40,237 bases of DNA from Pirellula staleyi DSM 6068 (GTDB lineage Bacteria > Planctomycetota > Planctomycetia > Pirellulales > Pirellulaceae). The position numbers and the translations under genes were made by a program. The stretch is taken from the NCBI GenBank assembly GCA_945875845.1, contig CAMCMB010000070.1, positions 1-40,237 on the forward strand, in the 5' to 3' direction. Below are positions 8,693 to 16,038 of this stretch, in pieces; position 1 is the first letter of the stretch; every line of letters begins with the position of its first letter. Below the pieces are notes generated by a model that saw nothing but the letters and a program-made list of their open reading frames with translations, did not search any database and was not told where the DNA came from.

Positions 8693-9502
8693 TCAGCGTT
8701 GCTGACGTCGAATTTCGTAGAGCATGATTCCAGCCGAAACCGACGACGGGAGCGAGCGGATCTTGCCGTGAAGCGGAACGCTAACACGTTGCTCGCATAG
8801 CCCGAGAAGCAGAGGCTCAATGCTATGGGCATCGCTGCCGATCACCAATGCAATTGGCGTGTTCATCGGGGTATCGCAAGCGATTTGAACCGAGTCGGTT
8901 TCTGCCGCCACAAGCTTCAGGCCATGCTCCTGCAAGGATTTCGCGGCTTTCGCCAAATCGTCGGTTTTCACAATCGAAAGGTGATTGACGGCTCCCGAGG
9001 AGGAACGAGCAATCTGCGGTGTCACTTGCGTCTGACAATGCTCGCCAATAATCACGCCACAGACGCCTGCGCTCTCGCAGCAACGCAGGATTGCCCCGAA
9101 GTGAAAGGCGTCTTGAATGCGGTCGACAATCACCACGAGCGGTAAGAGTCTCGGAGTGCTCGTCTCCTCCTGAACCAGACGCAATTGGATACCGAGTTCA
9201 TCCATCGTTTGGTAGGGATATTTCGAGACTCGTGCGACAATCCCTTGATGCTCCGAAGTTCGAGACAGTTCATCGAGTCGAACTGCCAATACGATTTCAA
9301 GTTCCGTGCCTTGTTTCTGCTTGGCTTGAATCAAATCCGAGTGTTGCTCAAACACTTCCTGGGTCACGAAGAGTTCATAGACTCGCCATCGATCTGCCTC
9401 AAGTGTATCGATAACCGATTGTTGCCCCCAAAGCCAATTCGCTTGATGACTGCCTACCGAGACGTTTTTTCGCAGTTTTTTTATGTAGTGTTGCTTTGCC
9501 AT
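8693..9502 (-). CDS. SpoU/TrmH-family RNA 2'-O-methyltransferase (RlmB-like), altered motifs
   Basis: This 269-residue protein has an N-terminal substrate-binding domain of RlmB/TrmH type (LWGQQSVIDTLEA at about 24-36; EHQGIVA at about 84-90) and a C-terminal SPOUT domain. SPOUT enzymes use a trefoil knot to bind S-adenosylmethionine and methylate a ribose 2'-OH in rRNA or tRNA. Motif 1 keeps the catalytic arginine (Arg140 in FHFGAILRC), but the usual Asn before the Gly is replaced by His134/Phe135. Motif 2 is IGSDAHSIEP at about 221-230, where GSEGxG is usual. Motif 3 reads SLPSSVSAGIMLYE (250-263) instead of SLNVSVA. The fold is clear, but these differences make the exact target (G2251 of 23S rRNA in RlmB) uncertain. 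It is transcribed divergently from the HIT gene and has no operon partner. Confidence 0.82.
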   Translation of the reverse strand: MAKQHYIKKLRKNVSVGSHQANWLWGQQSVIDTLEADRWRVYELFVTQEVFEQHSDLIQAKQKQGTELEIVLAVRLDELSRTSEHQGIVARVSKYPYQTMDELGIQLRLVQEETSTPRLLPLVVIVDRIQDAFHFGAILRCCESAGVCGVIIGEHCQTQVTPQIARSSSGAVNHLSIVKTDDLAKAAKSLQEHGLKLVAAETDSVQIACDTPMNTPIALVIGSDAHSIEPLLLGLCEQRVSVPLHGKIRSLPSSVSAGIMLYEIRRQQR

Positions 9503-9684
9503 GAAACCATTCTACGCCGAAAAACGAAGATTTCACGCAACAACGTGGAAAGAATGCGAGGATAGTCAGTACGCCGTCGGTGTCTCAACGGTCGAAAAGG
9601 AATACAATGGGTTTTGGCGGGGTTCGATGAAAATCCGTCCTGAAACAACACGCTTCCAGCAGACGCGTTACCGAGACCAATGAC

Positions 9685-10029
9685 ATGCCCGAAACCATCT
9701 TCTCCAAAATCATTCGAAAAGAGATACCCGCAAAAATCGTTTTCGAAGACGAATTGAGTTTGGCGTTTCACGACCTCAACGCCAAAGCGCCCGTGCACGT
9801 GTTGATCATTCCCAAGCGACAAATCGATTCGCTAGAGCATGCATCCCAAGAAGATGCGAACTTGCTGGGTCATTTGCAAATCGTTATCCAGCAAGTTGCC
9901 CGCAAACTTGGTATTCACGATTCTGGCTATCGAGTCGTCATGAACTGCGGACGGGACGGAGGGCAGTCGGTCGGCCACATTCACTATCATTTGTTTGGAG
10001 GCCGCGCGATGGACTGGCCGCCAGGTTAA
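9685..10029 (+). CDS. HIT-family nucleotide phosphoramidase (Hint-like)
   Basis: This 114-residue protein matches the Hint branch of the histidine triad superfamily throughout. It has the N-terminal FSKIIRKEIPAKIVFED, the central HVLIIPKRQIDSL, and the C-terminal triad HIHYHLFGGR, with His98, His100 and His102. Known relatives hydrolyse adenosine 5'-phosphoramidates and acyl-adenylates as cytoplasmic dimers, acting as housekeeping hydrolases. Length and motif spacing are normal. It ends in WPPG, the usual C-terminal signature of this branch. The gene is monocistronic and is followed by a family A repeat. Confidence 0.95.
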   Translation: MPETIFSKIIRKEIPAKIVFEDELSLAFHDLNAKAPVHVLIIPKRQIDSLEHASQEDANLLGHLQIVIQQVARKLGIHDSGYRVVMNCGRDGGQSVGHIHYHLFGGRAMDWPPG

Positions 10030-10120
10030 CGAGCGAGGCTGTGGATTTGATTATCGTCGCCTTCCGCTCCGCAAAAGAACGCGTTTAGTTCTCGCACCTT
10101 TCGCTCCTAGGCTGTGATTG

Positions 10121-10302
10121 GGTAACCCGACGCGTAACGGCTTGTCGATTTAATGGTACGACGGACTTCCAAGTCCGTCGAATTCCCCATTGACGGACTT
10201 GGAAGTCCGTCTTACCTCCCTTAACCAATAACGACTTCATTAAATCAACAAGCCGGTAAGCGAGGAATTGCAGTCGGCACCTTGATGACGCGCCGGGTTT
10301 CC
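10121..10302. mobile_element. Family A element, near full-length MITE-like copy (about 182 bp)
   Basis: The terminal inverted repeats read GGTAACCCGACGCG at the left end (10121) and, as reverse complement, GGAAACCCGGCGCG at the right end (10302). Inside are the arms CGGCTTGTCGATTTA (10138-10152) and TAAATCAACAAGCCG (10241-10255), enclosing the ACGGACTT/AAGTCCGT palindromes. The right flank (GCAGTCGGCACCTTG) recurs in inverted orientation beside the copy at 37268. There is no ORF, so if it is mobile it needs a transposase in trans. I could not identify a target-site duplication. Confidence 0.7.
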
Positions 10303-10332
10303 AAATGGCCGCACGCTCACGCGCCGGGTTGT

Positions 10333-11232
10333 CTAAAACGTCTCGGGGTAGACAACAAACTCAATGCGGCGATTGGTAGATCTGCTAGCTGGACTTTGGT
10401 TGTCCCCAATCGGATAGTTTTCGCCGTGAGCCAACGTGAATAGTTGACTCGTTGGCATTTGGTTTCGCTTTGTGAAATGCTCGAGAACCGCATTGCTTTG
10501 GGCAGCGCCTAATTGATGACTTGTGGCAAACACGCCGCCGTACATGGGTGCGTTATCGGTATGGCCCTCGATGGCGATTCGTTGCCGCGGATAGCCGCGC
10601 AGAATCGCGTCCGCGATGCGATCGAGAATCCCAGACGCAGAGGGTGAGAGCTGTGCCGTGCCGGGCTGAAAGAGTTGATCGGCTGGCACTCGCAGTCGAA
10701 TGACTCCCCCTTCATCTTCGACCGAGTATCCTAAATCCCTAAGCGGTTCGCTTGCCAAGCGGTTGCTCGTATTGGCTGTCAGTTTGGCACCACCGCGCCG
10801 CTGTTGACTGGTCTGAACGCTTTGCACTTGGTCGGCCAAGCCTCGCATTTGTTGACTCGATTGCGCGTTGGCGATTCTCGATTGCTGCAATTGGTTGCCC
10901 ATATCTTGAGCCTGACGCTGCATCAGTTCCGAGCGTTCCTTGAACAATTGCACTTGCTGCTGCGATTGGGCAAGTTGCGTTGTCAATTGGCGATTGTTGT
11001 CGTCCAATAATCTCGCCCGACGTTCAAGTTCGGTGATCTGGGCGGTGAACTGCGGGTTTGCGATATTGGCCGAGGGACTGGTCCCGGGGAAACTGGGTGG
11101 GCTCGCTGTTAAGTAAGGATTGCTGCGATTGCACCCCGTCGTTGTGCCGAGGATTGAAACAAACGCCATTGCGCACCATATCGCCATCCTATCCAGTCGC
11201 GAAAGCCCAAAGGCTCGCAATGATGAGCTCAT
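10333..11232 (-). CDS. OmpA-domain envelope protein, probable lipoprotein
   Basis: From the ATG at 11232 the product is 299 residues. It has a hydrophobic signal segment (about 15-30) ending in TTTGC, a possible though imperfect lipobox, then a Pro/Ser linker. A Gln-rich coiled-coil region (about 55-140) precedes the C-terminal OmpA/MotB domain (about 165-299), with GHTDN and NRRIEFVVYP. Such proteins tie the outer membrane to peptidoglycan. The Asp that contacts the peptide stem is present in GHTD. The Arg usually found in the LSxxRA helix is replaced by Gln in the LGAAQSNAV stretch. The frame extends to 11391, but those extra 53 residues look non-native. The gene is single and divergent from the Met-rich secreted protein, with which it shares the region 11233-11545. 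Confidence 0.85.
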   Translation of the reverse strand: MSSSLRAFGLSRLDRMAIWCAMAFVSILGTTTGCNRSNPYLTASPPSFPGTSPSANIANPQFTAQITELERRARLLDDNNRQLTTQLAQSQQQVQLFKERSELMQRQAQDMGNQLQQSRIANAQSSQQMRGLADQVQSVQTSQQRRGGAKLTANTSNRLASEPLRDLGYSVEDEGGVIRLRVPADQLFQPGTAQLSPSASGILDRIADAILRGYPRQRIAIEGHTDNAPMYGGVFATSHQLGAAQSNAVLEHFTKRNQMPTSQLFTLAHGENYPIGDNQSPASRSTNRRIEFVVYPETF

Positions 11233-11494
11233 GATCTTGCGGTAAACGTCGGAATAGATGGGGATGCCGGCACTCATAGAGTTCGTATTACCAATTTCGA
11301 ATGGGCAAAGCAAGATTGACACGCCGGGTGGTACGCCCAAAGCGATAGCGATGGGCGTGGATTCGGGTGTCCATGGCAATTGACACATCACACGCCCGAA
11401 CGTTCCTCAGAGCGTGCGCTCGCCTTAGAACGAGAAACAATTCCACTTTTCCGGGGTTCAGTGTTTCGAGTACGATGGAAATTCGCTAATCCGT

Positions 11495-11526
11495 AGTTGC
11501 CAACATCTGCAGTTGCCAACATCTGC
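11495..11526. repeat. Perfect tandem duplication of a 16-bp word
   Basis: AGTTGCCAACATCTGC occurs at 11495-11510 and again, exactly adjacent, at 11511-11526. It lies 20 bases before the probable start of the Met-rich protein, so it falls in its leader. It may be a recent slippage duplication or a paired protein-binding site. Confidence 0.8.
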
Positions 11527-11545
11527 TCCCTCTATCTCTTTAAAA

Positions 11546-12541
11546 ATGGACAAGATAATGCCAAGAACAATACAACGTTGTTTTTTGAAGGTTTTCCCCC
11601 TCATGGCTTGTTTGCTAGCGATTTCGAACGCAAAGGCAACTTACCAACAGCCTGCCGAACAAGAAGCGTCCACGACCGTAACCGTCGACGCGACTCAAAA
11701 CAGCGGCACGTTGCAGGCGACTATCATTCGTTCACCGGATGCGTCCGTAGGTGAAGGTGGCCTCATCGGCGATGTCGAAATTTCGTTCGTGCCTGAGACG
11801 GGGTTGGTCATCATCCAAGGGGACAAGAAAGACGTTCAACAAGTCAACCAAGTGATCGCCCATATCAAAACACAAAGCGGAAAGTCGCGAGAGGGTGAGG
11901 ACGACGACGATGATGCGGACGATGAAAACGATGACGAGAAAGACGACGATCGTGATCACAAGAAAAGCGATAAGCCTGCCAAGTCCGCGGGTAAAACGCC
12001 AAAAATGAATGTGCCATCTCCTCAGGTACCGATGCAGAAACATCCAACGCCGATGCAAATGCCAGGATATTCTCCGATGCACATGCAAATGCCCGGTATG
12101 CAAATGCCCGGTATGCCAATGCCCGGCATGCCAATGCCCGGCATGCAAATGTCTCCACCTTCACCGATGCACGGCCAAAACCCTCACCACGGGGCTCCCG
12201 ATTCGGGCATGCATGCAGAAGGTTTGGAGTTGCTCCGCAACATCAATCGATCGCTTCAGTCGATCGAGTCCATGATGCGAGAAGAAAAAGCAATGGAGCA
12301 AGCGGAACGACAACGACGTCAAGAGTCCAATCGTTGGAACGGCCCAGGCATGATGCCGCCCACGCAACCAGGACAAGGACCTCGCAATTTCAAACCGGAA
12401 TTCGGGGGCCCAAATCGTAGAGGAAATGGCAACAGTGCACGCAAGTACGGGCCACGCGATCAGGGCCAACGCAAGGATGGACCGCGTGATCAGGGACCGC
12501 GTGATGACCGACCACCCATGGAGCGCCCTCGGTTTCAATAA
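11546..12541 (+). CDS. Secreted Asp-rich and Met-rich protein with a secretin-like N-domain
   Basis: The ATG at 11546 (or 11558) gives about 331 residues. A signal peptide is likely: basic start, hydrophobic core VFPLMACLLAISNAKA. Residues about 77-108 (EISFVPETGLVIIQGDKKDV and the following helix) resemble the small beta-alpha-beta N-domains of secretins, where a GLVIIxGxxxDV motif recurs. A run of Asp/Glu follows at about 117-135, then a Met/Pro/Gly/Gln repeat (MQMPGM units, about 163-210) of the kind that can bind copper through Met thioethers. Next is a short amphipathic helix, and last a basic Gly/Arg/Pro/Asp tail with repeated GPRDQ units. Low-complexity composition dominates, so the function is unknown. 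Metal or matrix binding at the cell surface is an inference. It has no clear operon partner. Confidence 0.75.
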   Translation: MDKIMPRTIQRCFLKVFPLMACLLAISNAKATYQQPAEQEASTTVTVDATQNSGTLQATIIRSPDASVGEGGLIGDVEISFVPETGLVIIQGDKKDVQQVNQVIAHIKTQSGKSREGEDDDDDADDENDDEKDDDRDHKKSDKPAKSAGKTPKMNVPSPQVPMQKHPTPMQMPGYSPMHMQMPGMQMPGMPMPGMPMPGMQMSPPSPMHGQNPHHGAPDSGMHAEGLELLRNINRSLQSIESMMREEKAMEQAERQRRQESNRWNGPGMMPPTQPGQGPRNFKPEFGGPNRRGNGNSARKYGPRDQGQRKDGPRDQGPRDDRPPMERPRFQ

Positions 12542-12952
12542 TCCGAGTTAGAGCGCAGTCGAGTCGTTCGCAAGCAGTTATCGAGCCGCGGAGCAGGCTG
12601 GTTTTGCCCCTCATGACCTTGTGTCATGGGTCGCTCAAGTTTCGAACGTCGCCGAGCCAGGAAACTTTCTCACCCATGTGGCAAGCACATGGGGGCCGAC
12701 ACCGCTTCGCGGTGGGACCCGGGTTTAGCGGACCAAACTCGCTGTCCAACGACACAAGGTCGTTGGGGCAGTGACCGCTCGCTGCGCTTGCGGTCGTTGG
12801 GGCAGTGACCGCTCGCTGCGCTTGCGGTCGTTGGGGCGGGGAACGCTCGCTGCGCAACGATGAGCAGCAAATTGGGGTTTGCGTTTGATGCTGTCCAGGC
12901 CTGAGAGCCGACAGACTGCTACGCTTGTGCCATCGTATCGGCGTCGCGTTGG
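12542..12952. other. Intergenic region with tandem repeats, no gene
   Basis: No supported gene lies between the two convergent coding regions. The stretch holds the inverted word CCCATG/CATGGG near 12670-12690 and the 34-bp tandem repeat at 12759-12860. Open frames across the repeat arise from its composition and have no domain or start signal. Confidence 0.6.
12759..12860. repeat. 34-bp tandem repeat, about three units
   Basis: Units begin at 12759, 12793 and 12827, an exact 34-base period. The shared word is GTCGTTGGGGC followed by GCTCGCTGCGC. The first two units are nearly identical and the third is diverged. The unit contains the inverted words GACCGC/GCGGTC, so each junction can fold into a hairpin. 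There are no unique spacers, so it is not a CRISPR array. Confidence 0.85.
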
Positions 12953-14092
12953 CTACAAATCCAACGCGTCGAGCTGTTCGATCAGCGAGTCTAGTTCATC
13001 GCGCTTACGCTCCGGTGCGACACCTTTTCGTTCCATGGTCGCCGTCGATTTCGAATCGGTTGGATCGGGAATTTCGACGGCTGCACGGCCCGCCAAAATC
13101 AATTGCTCGTTTCTTTCACGCGCGGCAGCCGCGACCGGATCTTCATCTCGTTCGGGGGCGCCGAACAGCTTCGAGAGATCGATTTTGAATCCGCCAGCGT
13201 CCACCGGTGCGCCCGCAATTGCGGGTGTTTTGTGCTGCGGAAACATGATTGCATTCTCTGGGCAAACGCGAGAACATGCTGGACAACCCTTTCGGCAATT
13301 GTCGGGTTGCTCAACTAAAATCGTTTCGCCGCGATCGACGCCATAAACTCCGAACAAACAGAAATCGATGCACTCCATACAGTTGGTGCAGCGACTGTAG
13401 TCGATGACGGGATACCAACGTCGCGCCGGGTGTTCGTCCATCCGCATGGGGACGATGCCCAATGGCGATTCATGTGAGGCAGGTGCGTTCGAAAGGATAT
13501 CCAATCGTCCAGAGCCATCCATCGACAAAGCCGTCGAGTTCGTCGGATTCAGGAATCGCTCAAGGGATAAAACGTCCTTTGTCGGTGCATCTAGTTGTTC
13601 AACAGAGAGGATGCGACGGAATTCGACCTCAAACGCTTCTCCCGAGCCACTTGCTCGCATATCGATCGAATAGATGTTCCTCGCAGGTCTCGCCGAAATG
13701 CTTGTCACGCGGTCGGCCGCTTTCTCGTCTTCTTTGTCTTTGTCCTCATCTTCATCCTCGTCGTCGGCCAGGAGATCTGGGTTTAGCAGCAATACTTCGG
13801 CAAGCTGACCGCGGATTTCATTGCGATCGAGGACCCAAAATGCAGCGCGATCGAATAGCCAACTCAAGATCACGATCGGGCCGGACCAGTTGCGCATCTT
13901 GTCGACGCTTTGGCTATCTGCCGCGAGGTCATACAAGTTTGGGACCACCAAGCTTGTGGTGTTGGGCAGCCCGGCTGCAATGGTTGCGATGGTTTCTTCC
14001 AGTTCGCGTTTTTCAGGGCTTCGGCTTTGACCCTGCGACACAACGACTAGCAGTCCGTTCGAGGGGGTATTTCCATTGTTTGCACTAACCAT
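12953..14092 (-). CDS. Two-cluster [4Fe-4S] ferredoxin with an unusual N-terminal domain
   Basis: This 379-residue protein has three parts. Residues 1-105 form a predicted alpha/beta domain (LLVVVSQGQSRSPEKRE, then alternating strands and helices). A very acidic linker of Asp, Glu and Lys follows at about 109-124. After a middle region of about 90 residues comes a bacterial ferredoxin domain with Cys235, 238, 241 and 245 (CX2CX2CX3C) and Cys266, 270, 273 and 277 (CX3CX2CX3C). The extra residue between the first two cysteines of the second set is unusual. The N-terminal part faintly resembles CbiX-type chelatase halves (strand, then a G-x-S-R turn, then a helix), but without the metal-binding histidines; this is a guess. 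GAGGA lies nine bases before the start. It starts five bases after the GcvH-like gene and is third in the operon, so it probably passes electrons to or from the partner enzymes. Confidence 0.88.
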   Translation of the reverse strand: MVSANNGNTPSNGLLVVVSQGQSRSPEKRELEETIATIAAGLPNTTSLVVPNLYDLAADSQSVDKMRNWSGPIVILSWLFDRAAFWVLDRNEIRGQLAEVLLLNPDLLADDEDEDEDKDKEDEKAADRVTSISARPARNIYSIDMRASGSGEAFEVEFRRILSVEQLDAPTKDVLSLERFLNPTNSTALSMDGSGRLDILSNAPASHESPLGIVPMRMDEHPARRWYPVIDYSRCTNCMECIDFCLFGVYGVDRGETILVEQPDNCRKGCPACSRVCPENAIMFPQHKTPAIAGAPVDAGGFKIDLSKLFGAPERDEDPVAAAARERNEQLILAGRAAVEIPDPTDSKSTATMERKGVAPERKRDELDSLIEQLDALDL

Positions 14093-14097
14093 GATTG

Positions 14098-14574
14098 CTA
14101 TTCCTCATTCGACTCAATTGCATTGGCTTGTCCCTTGATGGTTCGCTGTGCGACATCCCACGCTAGGGCCAAGTGTTCGATATACCTATCAGGGCTCAGC
14201 ATTTCGCTCGCATCCCCCGTCATTTCCATCAGCCAGCCTTCACCGTACTTATCCACATTGATCCCCGAAGGATCCTCTAGCAACTGTTCATTGATTCGAA
14301 CCAATTGCCCTGTCATGGGAGCATAGAGACCACTCTCCGCTTTTTTGCTTTCGATATTGCCAAATTCTTGTCGGTTTTTCAAGATAGTCTCGGCTTCAAC
14401 AGCAAATTCGAGAAAATAGACGTCCTGCAACAACCTGACTGCATAGGCGGAAAAACCGAATCGAATCACATCGTTGCTGGTGGGCATCGCCCACATGTGA
14501 TTTTTGGCGTAGAGTCGGTCACAAGGGAATTCGGCTGCGAATTCACCCATCATGAACGTGAGCTGTTCGCTCAT
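14098..14574 (-). CDS. GcvH-like lipoyl-domain protein
   Basis: This 158-residue protein aligns by eye with glycine cleavage H protein over its central part: KNHMWAM (where KEHEW is usual), GFSAYAVRLLQDVYFLEF, NIESKKAESGLYAPMTGQL and YGEGWLMEM. The lipoyl-lysine position is Lys78, matching the K of ESVKA in true GcvH. H proteins carry a lipoyl arm that shuttles aminomethyl groups and reducing equivalents between partner enzymes. This one has extra N- and C-terminal stretches, and Lys77 next to the modified site. It is not beside gcvT or gcvP; the window's gcvP is about 17 kb away. Instead its ATG overlaps the stop of the radical SAM gene by four bases, and the ferredoxin gene starts five bases after its own stop. 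It may therefore be a dedicated lipoyl carrier for this operon rather than the glycine-cleavage H protein, although dual use is possible. Confidence 0.88.
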   Translation of the reverse strand: MSEQLTFMMGEFAAEFPCDRLYAKNHMWAMPTSNDVIRFGFSAYAVRLLQDVYFLEFAVEAETILKNRQEFGNIESKKAESGLYAPMTGQLVRINEQLLEDPSGINVDKYGEGWLMEMTGDASEMLSPDRYIEHLALAWDVAQRTIKGQANAIESNEE

Positions 14575-15923
14575 GTATATCGGACTCCGCGAAACTGTTC
14601 TTCAAAAAAGGCTGGCAACAATCCATCGACTCGCAACAAACCATCCATGGTCAATTCGATTCGCGTGCATTTCCCTGCCTCATCCTCTTTGAGCACTACG
14701 TAGTCGTCGTTGACGTACGCATCCCATACGGATCGCCAATGCTGGACAATGTCCGTTTGGAACTTGGTTTCAAAGTACGCCACGTCCAAGTAGCCACGCT
14801 TGAGCTGCAGGATCATTTCGCGAATGAGCGACTGTTCCGTTGTAGGAACGAATGCCCTTCCGATGGGCAGTCTATTTTCGTCGAGCAAGGCACCGAGGTA
14901 GTTATTCCATTCGGGAACATTTTGATAATGTACGCCTGAAACGTGGCCGAAGCTTGCAATACCTGTGGCCAAGAGATCGGACCCTCGCCACAAGTTATCT
15001 CGATAGGAAAAACTGACTTTGGTTGGATCTTTGATGACTGTGTATGCGCTGCTGACGATGTAGCCAGCCTTTTGAAATTCTTCGAATGCAAACTGTACCC
15101 AATCTCGTTTGGTCTGCCAGTCCGCAACCGGAGCGGCTTGGTGGGTTTGCAAGAGGTCTTTTGAATAGACCGTGTTAAATGGCAATTCCATCTGATAGAT
15201 GGTGACGCTTTCAGGGGAAAGTTCGAGGGTCCGGCGAACGTTCTCTCGCCAATTGTCCCAAGTCTCTCCCACCATGCCTGAAATCAAGTCGATGTTCACA
15301 TTCGGAAATCCGGCAGCGACAATCCATTCCCAAGCTTTGTGGATTTCTTTCGACAAGTGAGCGCGACCGTTCTCCTCCAAAATTGCATCTGAAAAATTCT
15401 CGACACCCAGACTCAGTCTCGTCACTCCAAGCTCGCGAAGCGCATGTACTTTCGTTTCGCTCAACGTGCCTGGCTCGCACTCGAACGTTACTTCTTCAGC
15501 ATGCTCCCAGGATATACTTTTGTGGAGTCGATCGAAAAGTGACTGCAATTGTTTGACGGAAAGGAAGCTAGGGGTACCGCCACCGAAATAAACAAATCGA
15601 AAGGGTCGTCCTCCCATGACGGGTTGTTGGGAAACCAGCTCGATTTCGCGAGTCAAGGCAGACACATAGCGCTCGATTTCTTCGGCCTTCATCTGAGTGA
15701 AGACCTTGAAATAGCAAAACTTGCATCGCTTTCGGCAGAACGGGATATGAAGATACAATCCCATCGGTGTGTCGACAGAGCCTGAACCGAAGCGTTGCTT
15801 GAGAGGTGGATTGGATAGCGCATCGACAATGGCAGGGAGAGATCCGCCCGTCCACTGGGAATAGGGCGGGTAGTTGGAAATGAAATAGCTTCCGACTTCG
15901 GTTTTGGTGGCTTCGGTCGACAT
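14571..15923 (-). CDS. HemN/HemW-like radical SAM enzyme
   Basis: This 450-residue protein has the radical SAM cluster motif CRKRCKFC (Cys63, Cys67, Cys70; CX3CX2C), preceded by LYLHIPF and followed by the FGGGTPS motif at about 113-119. This is the layout of the coproporphyrinogen III dehydrogenase (HemN), HemW and ChuW/HutW superfamily. It also has the EVTFECEPGTL strand and the NVNIDLISGMVGET segment, and a HemN-type C-terminal winged domain. After the cluster it has YFKVFT, where HemW has DF and HemN has GC, so it is probably neither. Known relatives bind S-adenosylmethionine at the cluster and act on porphyrins or bind haem. It is the first gene of a three-gene operon with a lipoyl-domain protein and a ferredoxin, overlapping the former by ATGA. 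The substrate is unknown. It is divergent from the flavoprotein gene, with a promoter region at 15924-16038. Confidence 0.9.
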   Translation of the reverse strand: MSTEATKTEVGSYFISNYPPYSQWTGGSLPAIVDALSNPPLKQRFGSGSVDTPMGLYLHIPFCRKRCKFCYFKVFTQMKAEEIERYVSALTREIELVSQQPVMGGRPFRFVYFGGGTPSFLSVKQLQSLFDRLHKSISWEHAEEVTFECEPGTLSETKVHALRELGVTRLSLGVENFSDAILEENGRAHLSKEIHKAWEWIVAAGFPNVNIDLISGMVGETWDNWRENVRRTLELSPESVTIYQMELPFNTVYSKDLLQTHQAAPVADWQTKRDWVQFAFEEFQKAGYIVSSAYTVIKDPTKVSFSYRDNLWRGSDLLATGIASFGHVSGVHYQNVPEWNNYLGALLDENRLPIGRAFVPTTEQSLIREMILQLKRGYLDVAYFETKFQTDIVQHWRSVWDAYVNDDYVVLKEDEAGKCTRIELTMDGLLRVDGLLPAFFEEQFRGVRYT

Positions 15924-16038
15924 TAGTTCAATTGGGTGGTAGCTTTTGTTTGGCGATCAATCACACGTGCCGCCAAAACCTCGCACAATAGTGTACCCTC
16001 GAATCGGAAATCGTGCAGAACGAATAGCGAAATCATTC

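Noticed and set aside
14098-14574. Naming the lipoyl protein gcvH
   Set aside because: Its motif, length and neighbours differ from the canonical H protein, so the symbol would imply a role the context does not support.
14571-15923. Calling the radical SAM gene hemN or hemW
   Set aside because: The residues after the cluster fit neither family, and the operon partners are not haem genes, so only superfamily membership is claimed.
15946-16038. Longer start for the flavoprotein
   Set aside because: The Rossmann motif begins right after the ATG at 16039, and the upstream residues belong to no fold and occupy the divergent promoter region.
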